64,000 nt of DNA from CAWIJJ01 sp963836405 (GTDB lineage: Bacteria > Acidobacteriota > Terriglobia > Bryobacterales > Bryobacteraceae), in contig CAWIJL010000021.1 in NCBI GenBank assembly GCA_963836405.1, positions 76,234 to 140,233 on the forward strand, read 5' to 3'. Every line of letters starts with the position of its first letter. Positions within the stretch are counted from its first letter, which is position 1. The notes under the pieces are model-generated. The model searched no databases. It was not told the origin of the DNA and saw only the letters and a program-made list of their open reading frames with translations. The position numbers and the translations under genes were made by a program. Below are positions 58,855 to 64,000 of the stretch, piece by piece.

Positions 58855-59628
58855 ATGGCACCGACCAGGATCGCACGTCTGTCTCAGCGGATTGTCTTTG
58901 TCCTTTGCGCGATGGGGGCGGTCCATTCTGTTCTTCAGGCGCAGAGGCCGGCGCCGCCCGAATTGCGATTCGAGGTAGCCAGCGTCAAACCGAACCGTAC
59001 AGCCGCATGCCGGGGCCGCTGGGATTTTTCTACCTCGCACGGTACGCTCACCGCGGAAAATGCGCCTCTGCTGAGAATCGTCAGCCGCGCTTACTTTCTG
59101 ACCGACGATCGCGTGTCGGGACCCGCATGGCTGGAGTCCGAGTGCTATGACATCTGGGCAAAGGCGTCCACCAACGTGCCCGAGCGCGACCTGATGCGGA
59201 TGCTCCAGGCGTTGCTCGCCGAACGGTTTCACCTGGTGGCCCGCCGCGAGTCGGACGAACGGCCCATTCTCGCTCTCGTCATCGATAAGGGAGGATCGAA
59301 AATGCGCCCGTACGGCGATCCGGGATCCGCGCCGCCACGAAATACTGACGGCGGAATTCTCTTCATGGCCAGGCACTTGCCCGACCTCTGCGAGCGGCTT
59401 GGAAAAGTCGTGGGCCGCCCGGTAATCGACAAAACGGGCCTCGACGGCGACTATCTGATTGTGCTGACCTACCCTCCTCCCAGTGCAACCGGCGGCGATC
59501 TGTCCGAACCCGCGTCCGACATCTTCTCAGCCGTGCGCGATCAACTCGGCTTGAGGCTTGAAGCGCAACGGGGAGTTATGGAAGTTCTGAAGATCGACGG
59601 CGTCGATGAAGTTCCCACTGGGAATTGA
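58855..59628 (+). CDS. TIGR03435 family secreted protein
   Basis: The 257-aa protein has a leader (IVFVLCAMGAVHSVLQA) and the family pattern LRFEVASVKPNRTA, then TAENAPLLRIVSRAYFLTDD, RVSGPAWLESECYDIWAKAS, LMRMLQALLAERFHLVARRE, LALVIDKGGSKM, PVIDKTGLDGDYLIVL and VRDQLGLRLEAQRGVMEVL, ending D-G-V-D-E-V-P-T-G-N. Function unknown, as for the paralogue at 12640. The ATG lies within TACAATG, so the true start could be further in. Confidence 0.92.
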   Translation: MAPTRIARLSQRIVFVLCAMGAVHSVLQAQRPAPPELRFEVASVKPNRTAACRGRWDFSTSHGTLTAENAPLLRIVSRAYFLTDDRVSGPAWLESECYDIWAKASTNVPERDLMRMLQALLAERFHLVARRESDERPILALVIDKGGSKMRPYGDPGSAPPRNTDGGILFMARHLPDLCERLGKVVGRPVIDKTGLDGDYLIVLTYPPPSATGGDLSEPASDIFSAVRDQLGLRLEAQRGVMEVLKIDGVDEVPTGN

Positions 59629-59642
59629 GAACTCTCGCCAGT

Positions 59643-60182
59643 CTATTGCTTCCGTTTGCCCGCGAATTTCTGCCGGAACTTCGCCACCTTCGGAGCGACG
59701 ATGTAAGAGCAGTACGGGGCGGACGGATTGTTGCGGAAATATTCCTGGTGATAGTCCTCGGCCACATAGAATGCGGATGCCTCCCGTACTTCGGTGACCA
59801 CGGGCTTGGACCAGACTCCCTCGGCATCCAATTCGCGAATCATCGCTTCGGCCTGCTCGCGCTGCGCCGCGGAGTGGTAGAAAATCGCCGATCGGTATTG
59901 CGTGCCGGTGTCGTTGCCCTGGCGGTCGAGCGAGGTGGGATCGTGGATGGCAAAAAAGACTTCAAGGATTTCGCGGAACGAGGTCGCCGCCGGGTCGAAT
60001 GTGACCTGTACCACCTCGACGTGGCCGGTGGTGCCGGTGCAGACGGCCTTGTAAGACGGGTTCGCGACCTGCCCCCCCATGTAGCCCGATTCGACCGAGA
60101 TCACACCTTCCATTTCGTCATAGACGGCCTCGAGGCACCAGAAGCACCCGCCGCCCAGCGTTGCTGTTTCAGTCTTTGGCAT
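59643..60182 (-). CDS. msrA: Peptide methionine (S)-S-oxide reductase
   Basis: The 179-aa protein has GGGCFWCLEAVYDEMEGV with catalytic C13, then SGYMGGQVANPSYKAV, GHVEVVQVTFDP, FFAIHDPTSLDRQGNDTGTQ, YRSAIFYHS and YHQEYFRNNP, all standard MsrA features. It repairs oxidised methionine in the cytosol using thioredoxin. A SIMPL-family gene lies just upstream on the same strand (4-bp gap), so both are likely induced together under oxidative stress. Confidence 0.96.
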   Translation of the reverse strand: MPKTETATLGGGCFWCLEAVYDEMEGVISVESGYMGGQVANPSYKAVCTGTTGHVEVVQVTFDPAATSFREILEVFFAIHDPTSLDRQGNDTGTQYRSAIFYHSAAQREQAEAMIRELDAEGVWSKPVVTEVREASAFYVAEDYHQEYFRNNPSAPYCSYIVAPKVAKFRQKFAGKRKQ

Positions 60183-60186
60183 AGGC

Positions 60187-60855
60187 CTATTGAATTAGCT
60201 GCACCGAAACGTTTACGGTGGCCGATACGCCGACGGTACCCGGCTGGATGGGTGTAATGTTGGCGCTCGCGGCGGCCATGTCCGTGCGGTAGGGGATCAC
60301 GTTCGCGCCCTCCTGCGCCGAGAGCACGTTGCCTGTCTTCGCGCCGAGTCCGGATGCGATGGCGGCGGCGTGGGCCAGAGCCTGCTTGGCGGCGAGTCCC
60401 AGGGCCTGCTGCACGTAAGGATCCGGTTTTTCCACGCTGAAGCTGATGCCGCTGATGTTGTTGCCGCCCTGCTGATTTCCTGTGTCGATAATCAGGCCCA
60501 GTCCTGCCAGGTCGCTGGTAACGACCTGCACCGTGTTAGTCGCGGTATATCCGACGATATTGGGAGGGTTGGTGTTGGAATACCGCGGAGTCACGGAATA
60601 TCCGATGGTCTGCACCGTTCCGGACTTGCCGGCGACGCCGTTCAGCGCCGCAATCATGCTGCCCGCCTGCGCGGCGTTTTGGCTGGAGGCCTCCTGTGCG
60701 GTGGAAGCCTGCGTGACTACCCCGATTGTGAATGTCGCCTGGTCCGGCGCGACATTGACGGTGGCACTGCCGGTGGCCTGAATCGCGCGGGTCTGGGTCT
60801 GCGCAACCAGCGCTGGCATAAGGATGAGAAGGACGAGGGCGGAAATGCGAAACAT
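60187..60855 (-). CDS. SIMPL-domain (DUF541) periplasmic protein
   Basis: The 222-aa protein has a signal peptide (FRISALVLLILMPALVAQ). The SIMPL domain follows with IQATGSATVNVAPDQATFTI, STAQEASSQNAAQAGSMIAA, VQTIGYSVTPRYS, GYTATNTVQVVTSDL, ISGISFSVEKPDPYVQQALG and AASANITPIQPGTVGVSATV. The family protects against oxidative or other envelope stress in several bacteria (YggE), by an unknown mechanism. The start at 60855 gives a clean leader; an upstream frame to 61314 is antisense to DUF1800. It is followed by msrA. Confidence 0.92.
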   Translation of the reverse strand: MFRISALVLLILMPALVAQTQTRAIQATGSATVNVAPDQATFTIGVVTQASTAQEASSQNAAQAGSMIAALNGVAGKSGTVQTIGYSVTPRYSNTNPPNIVGYTATNTVQVVTSDLAGLGLIIDTGNQQGGNNISGISFSVEKPDPYVQQALGLAAKQALAHAAAIASGLGAKTGNVLSAQEGANVIPYRTDMAAASANITPIQPGTVGVSATVNVSVQLIQ

Positions 60856-60951
60856 CGGGTTTCTCCAGCTATAGAATACTGCGGACAGGCGCCGCGCGGA
60901 CACCGCAACTCGCCGCGCTGGCTGGAGTTTAATAGACGACGGAGGGAATGG

Positions 60952-62673
60952 ATGAGGACGAACAAGCTGGGCGCGGTGATTCTGGCCGGCTGCCTCGCGG
61001 CCTTTCCCGCCGCCTACGGCAGGAAGAACGACCCGCCCGCCCCGCGGCGCTTTTCCAAACAGATTGGCAAGCAGGACAGGATCCGGCATGCCCTGAGCCG
61101 TCTCACGTTCGGGTCGCGGCCTGGAGATGACGAACGTGTCCGGTCGCTGGGCCTCAAGAAGTGGCTCGACCGGCAACTGCATCCCGAGCGGATCCCGGAA
61201 ACGCCGGAGCTTACGGCGAGGCTGCAGGTGCTGGACAGCCTCGCGATGACCAGTGCGGACCTGGTCCGCAATTATCCGGCGCCGCAGATAATCCGCCAGA
61301 TGGCGGCGGGGCAATTGCAGTTTCCATCCGATCCGGCGCGCCGAAAGTTATTCGAGAGACTGGCGGAACGCGCGGAACTCCGGCAGGCGGGCGGCCCCGC
61401 GCCGGCGGCGGGACAACTCGCGGAGATCAATGCGCTGCTCACCCCCGCGCAATTGCGGTCGCTGCGCGCGGGATCTCCCCAACAGCGGCTGGCCGCGTTT
61501 CAGGCACTCCCTGCCCAAACGCAGGATGAGGCCCTGTACGTGCTGCCTCCCGGCATTCGGCAGCCGCTGGTGCAGGTGGCTCCCCCCGAATTGCGGCGGA
61601 AACTGCAGATGCTCAACGGGCCGCAGCAGGTGGTGGCGACGGACCTGGCCGAGGGCAAACTGCTTCGTGCGATTTACAGCAACCGGCAGCTCGAAGAGGT
61701 GTTGGCCGATTTCTGGTACAACCACTTCAACGTTTACCTGGATAAGGGCGCAGACCGCTACCTCGTGACGGAGTACGAACGGGAGGTCATTCGCCCGCAC
61801 GTTCTGGGCAGGTTCCGCGAACTGCTGGAGGCCACGGCGAAAAGCCCGGCCATGCTGTTCTACCTGGACAACTGGCAGTCGGCGGGCCAGGCGCCGCCCG
61901 CGCGTCCCGGCGCGAATGCGGCGCACCGCGGGTTGAACGAGAACTACGGCAGGGAGCTGCTGGAGTTGCACACGCTGGGTGTGGACGGGGGATACACGCA
62001 GAAGGACGTGACGGAAGTGGCGCGCTGCTTCACGGGCTGGACGATTAATCAGCCGCAGCGCGGCGGGTCCTTTACCTTCAACCCTCGCATTCACGACTTA
62101 GGCGAGAAGACTGTTCTGGGCGTGACCATCCCCGCTGGCGGCGGCATGGAGGACGGGGAGAAGGTGCTGGATATTCTGGCCGTGCATCCTTCCACCGCGC
62201 GGTTTATCTCCACAAAACTGGCCCAACGCTTTGTGGCGGACGCTCCGCCTCCGGCTTTGGTGAACAAGATGGCTCAGACGTTCGTGAAGACCGGTGGGGA
62301 TATTCGCGCGGTTCTGAAAACGATGCTGGATGCGAAGGAATTCTGGTCCGAGGGCGCCTACCGGTCGAAAATGAAATCGCCGCTCGAGATGGTGGCGAGC
62401 GCGGTGCGCGCAGTGAATGGGAACGTGGATTCGGCGATGGCGCTGGCGAACCAGTTGCAGCAACTCGGGCAGCCGCTCTACCGCAAAGTGGAACCGACCG
62501 GATACTCGAACGTCAGCGCGGAATGGCTGAATTCGGCGGGACTGCTGGCGCGCATGAACTTCGCCCTGCAACTCGCGAACAATCGTATGCCCGGAGTGCG
62601 GGTGGATAGTTCCGGACAGGCGCCGGGGGCCTTGGCGGCGATGCTCGGGTCGCCCGACTTTCAAAAAAGATAG
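60952..62673 (+). CDS. DUF1800 family protein
   Basis: The 573-aa protein starts at ATG 60952 after GGAGGGAATGG and opens with a leader (RTNKLGAVILAGCLAAFPAA). It then has the DUF1800 pattern: RIRHALSRLTFGSRPGDDER, KKWLDRQLHPERIPE, LADFWYNHFNVYLDKGADRY, GLNENYGRELLELHTLGVDG, VTEVARCFTGWTI and HPSTARFISTKLAQRFVAD. These proteins are always next to DUF1501 genes, as here (8-bp gap), and have no known biochemical role; secretion and co-expression suggest a two-protein exported complex. Confidence 0.92.
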   Translation: MRTNKLGAVILAGCLAAFPAAYGRKNDPPAPRRFSKQIGKQDRIRHALSRLTFGSRPGDDERVRSLGLKKWLDRQLHPERIPETPELTARLQVLDSLAMTSADLVRNYPAPQIIRQMAAGQLQFPSDPARRKLFERLAERAELRQAGGPAPAAGQLAEINALLTPAQLRSLRAGSPQQRLAAFQALPAQTQDEALYVLPPGIRQPLVQVAPPELRRKLQMLNGPQQVVATDLAEGKLLRAIYSNRQLEEVLADFWYNHFNVYLDKGADRYLVTEYEREVIRPHVLGRFRELLEATAKSPAMLFYLDNWQSAGQAPPARPGANAAHRGLNENYGRELLELHTLGVDGGYTQKDVTEVARCFTGWTINQPQRGGSFTFNPRIHDLGEKTVLGVTIPAGGGMEDGEKVLDILAVHPSTARFISTKLAQRFVADAPPPALVNKMAQTFVKTGGDIRAVLKTMLDAKEFWSEGAYRSKMKSPLEMVASAVRAVNGNVDSAMALANQLQQLGQPLYRKVEPTGYSNVSAEWLNSAGLLARMNFALQLANNRMPGVRVDSSGQAPGALAAMLGSPDFQKR

Positions 62674-62681
62674 AGGACGTT

Positions 62682-63926
62682 ATGAACAGCCGTCGTATCT
62701 TTCTTCGCAACTCCGCACTCGCCATGGTTGGTGTGGGCGGCGCCCCGTTATGGTTGGAGCGGGCTCTCTATGCCGCGGATGCGCCGTCGCCCAGGAAGAA
62801 GATTCTGGTGGCGATTTTCCAGCGCGGCGCGGCGGACGGCCTGAACATGGTGGTGCCTCACGGCGAAAAGGCATACTACGCGCTGCGTCCCACCATCGCG
62901 GTGCCGCGGCCGGCGGCGCAGGCCGGCGCGCAGGCGGACGCCGCCATCGACCTGGATGGGTTTTTCGGACTGAACCCCGCGCTTGCGCCGCTGGCGCCGC
63001 TATACCGGGAGGGGCACCTGGCCATCGTGGACGCGGTGGGGTCGCCCGATCCGACGCGGTCGCACTTCGATGCCCAGGATTACATGGAGTCCGGCACCCC
63101 CGGCAGGAAAGCGACTCGCGACGGCTGGATGAACCGCGCATTGCCGCCGGAGCAGGGAAAAGTATCGCCCGTGCGGGCACTGGCTCTCGGAGCCGTGCTG
63201 CCGCGCTCGCTCGCGGGAAGCAATTCCGCCATCGCGGTGCAGAGTCTTCCGGGATTCCAGGTGCGCGACCCGGAAATGGCGCGGCAATTCGAACAGATGT
63301 ATCGGGCCAGCAAGGATCCGCTGCTGCAGACGGCCGCGCATGACACGTTCGAGGCCGTGGCGATGCTGCAATCGATTGGACGGCAGCCGTATACAACGGC
63401 GGGCGGCGCGGAGTACCCGCGCTCTCCGTTCGGGGAGAGCCTGCGCCAGATTGCCCAGCTCATCAAGGCCGGTGTCGGCGTGGAGATGGCCTTCGCGGAC
63501 ATTGGCGGCTGGGATCACCACGTCAACGAGGTTGGGCAGCGCGCTTCGGAGGGCCAGCTTCCGAACCTGCTGCGGCAATACGGCCAGGCCCTCGCCGCGT
63601 TCTGGAAGGACATGGGGGACCGGATGGCGGACGTCGCAGTGGTAACGATGTCCGAGTTCGGGCGCACAGCCAAGGAAAACGGCGGCCGTGGAACGGACCA
63701 CGGCCACGCGAACTGCATGTTCGTGATGGGGGGCGCGGTGAAGGGCGGCAAGATCTACGGCCGATGGCCCGGCCTCGAACGCGAGCAGTTGAATGAAGGC
63801 CGCGACCTCGCGCTGACCACCGACTTTCGCGACGTGCTCGGCGAACTGGTGGGCCGGCACCTCGGCAATCCGACGCTCAGCGCCGTTTTTCCGGGTTATG
63901 AGCCCAAGCCTCTCGGCCTGGTGTAA
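62682..63926 (+). CDS. DUF1501 family Tat-exported protein
   Basis: The 414-aa protein has a twin-arginine leader (NSRRIFLRNSALAMVGVGG), then ILVAIFQRGAADGLNMVVPH, YRPTIAV-type core, VGSPDPTRSHFDAQDYMES, FADIGGWDHHVNEVGQ, VVTMSEFGRTAKENGGRGTD and HGHANCMFVMGGAVKGGKIY. The D/H-rich motifs resemble the alkaline-phosphatase-like superfamily metal site, so a hydrolase role is plausible. It is coupled to DUF1800 upstream. Confidence 0.93.
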   Translation: MNSRRIFLRNSALAMVGVGGAPLWLERALYAADAPSPRKKILVAIFQRGAADGLNMVVPHGEKAYYALRPTIAVPRPAAQAGAQADAAIDLDGFFGLNPALAPLAPLYREGHLAIVDAVGSPDPTRSHFDAQDYMESGTPGRKATRDGWMNRALPPEQGKVSPVRALALGAVLPRSLAGSNSAIAVQSLPGFQVRDPEMARQFEQMYRASKDPLLQTAAHDTFEAVAMLQSIGRQPYTTAGGAEYPRSPFGESLRQIAQLIKAGVGVEMAFADIGGWDHHVNEVGQRASEGQLPNLLRQYGQALAAFWKDMGDRMADVAVVTMSEFGRTAKENGGRGTDHGHANCMFVMGGAVKGGKIYGRWPGLEREQLNEGRDLALTTDFRDVLGELVGRHLGNPTLSAVFPGYEPKPLGLV

Positions 63927-63951
63927 TCGGGTGCGGGGAGGAGCCGCACGT

Positions 63952-63957
63952 TATAAT
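63952..63957 (+). promoter_or_regulatory. -10 box of the tRNA-Leu gene
   Basis: A perfect TATAAT lies 12 bases before the tRNA 5' end. It sits in the loop of an inverted repeat CCGCACGTT/AACGTGCGG (63944-63952, 63965-63973) that reaches into the tRNA acceptor strand. No clear -35 is seen. Confidence 0.55.
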
Positions 63958-63969
63958 TCTTTAGAACGT

Positions 63970-64000
63970 GCGGATGTGGCGAAACTGGCAGACGCGCTGG
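63970..64000 (+). tRNA. tRNA-Leu, 5' part only (window end)
   Basis: GCGGATGTGGCGAAACTGGC then AGACGCGCTGG is the acceptor strand and D arm of a bacterial tRNA-Leu (TGGCGAAACTGGCAGACGCGC is diagnostic). The anticodon and variable arm lie past the window. Confidence 0.85.

Noticed and set aside
60370..60951. N-terminal extension of the DUF1800 protein
   Set aside because: It lies antisense to the SIMPL gene and is not signal-like; ATG 60952 has a strong ribosome site and a leader peptide.

Overview
The window reads as chromosomal DNA of an acidobacterium of the Solibacter/Bryobacter type (Bryobacterales). The evidence is high GC, dense coding on both strands, two TIGR03435-type proteins (12640-13368, 58855-59628), four proteins ending in the TIGR03437 domain first defined in Solibacter, a DUF1800/DUF1501 pair, a Tat-exported sulfatase, a PEP-CTERM protein and many small secreted enzymes. 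This placement is inferred from gene content; no rRNA is present.

Layout. 1-12.5 kb: a circularly permuted ATP-grasp protein cut by the window edge, purU, an NTT/MFS-like carrier, a compact two-gene nucleotide-hydrolase-like module (3612-5605, one protein with a DUF4071/TRAFs-binding TPR domain), a haem-b membrane gene broken by an in-frame TAG, an exported Xaa-Pro peptidase, a cupin-SDR pair, a glycosyltransferase with an alpha-toroid protein, a decayed ArsB-like permease and a PspC-type protein. 12.6-24.2 kb: TIGR03435, sulfatase, a CHASE2 histidine kinase with an NtrC-type regulator, ZIP transporter, TPR protein, nagA, ilvE and an M48 peptidase. 24.2-38.8 kb: exported and surface proteins (beta-barrel, beta-propeller and InlB-like proteins with TIGR03437, PQQ dehydrogenase, and a frameshifted Cu-monooxygenase/TIGR03437 fusion) around a translationally coupled three-gene cluster of epimerase-like protein, esterase and O-methyltransferase.

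42.1-47.5 kb is an accessory region. An intact tRNA-Arg(TCG) carries a 44-bp 3' sequence that recurs once, with one mismatch, at 46651-46694. Between the copies lie degraded excisionase and integrase remnants, a broken NHL-repeat/TIGR03437 gene and an intact VapC-type toxin with an AF2212-like antitoxin. Just outside sits a BrnT/BrnA-type pair whose toxin is frameshifted. 47.9-57 kb carries a receiver domain with Glu at the phosphoacceptor position next to an AI-2E-type transporter, a large hybrid histidine kinase, a GerW/YtfJ-like protein, a PEP-CTERM protein, an orphan flagellar C-terminal microprotein, and a DUF892/Mn-catalase pair. 57.1-64 kb holds a frameshifted alpha-L-fucosidase, TIGR03435, msrA, a SIMPL protein, DUF1800/DUF1501, and the 5' end of a tRNA-Leu.

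Several otherwise well-preserved genes are broken by a single base (in-frame TAG at 5867 and 45016; indels near 36178, 43666, 47440 and 57571). From sequence alone I cannot separate real pseudogenes from assembly errors. The most interesting intact candidate system is the two-gene module at 3612-5605.
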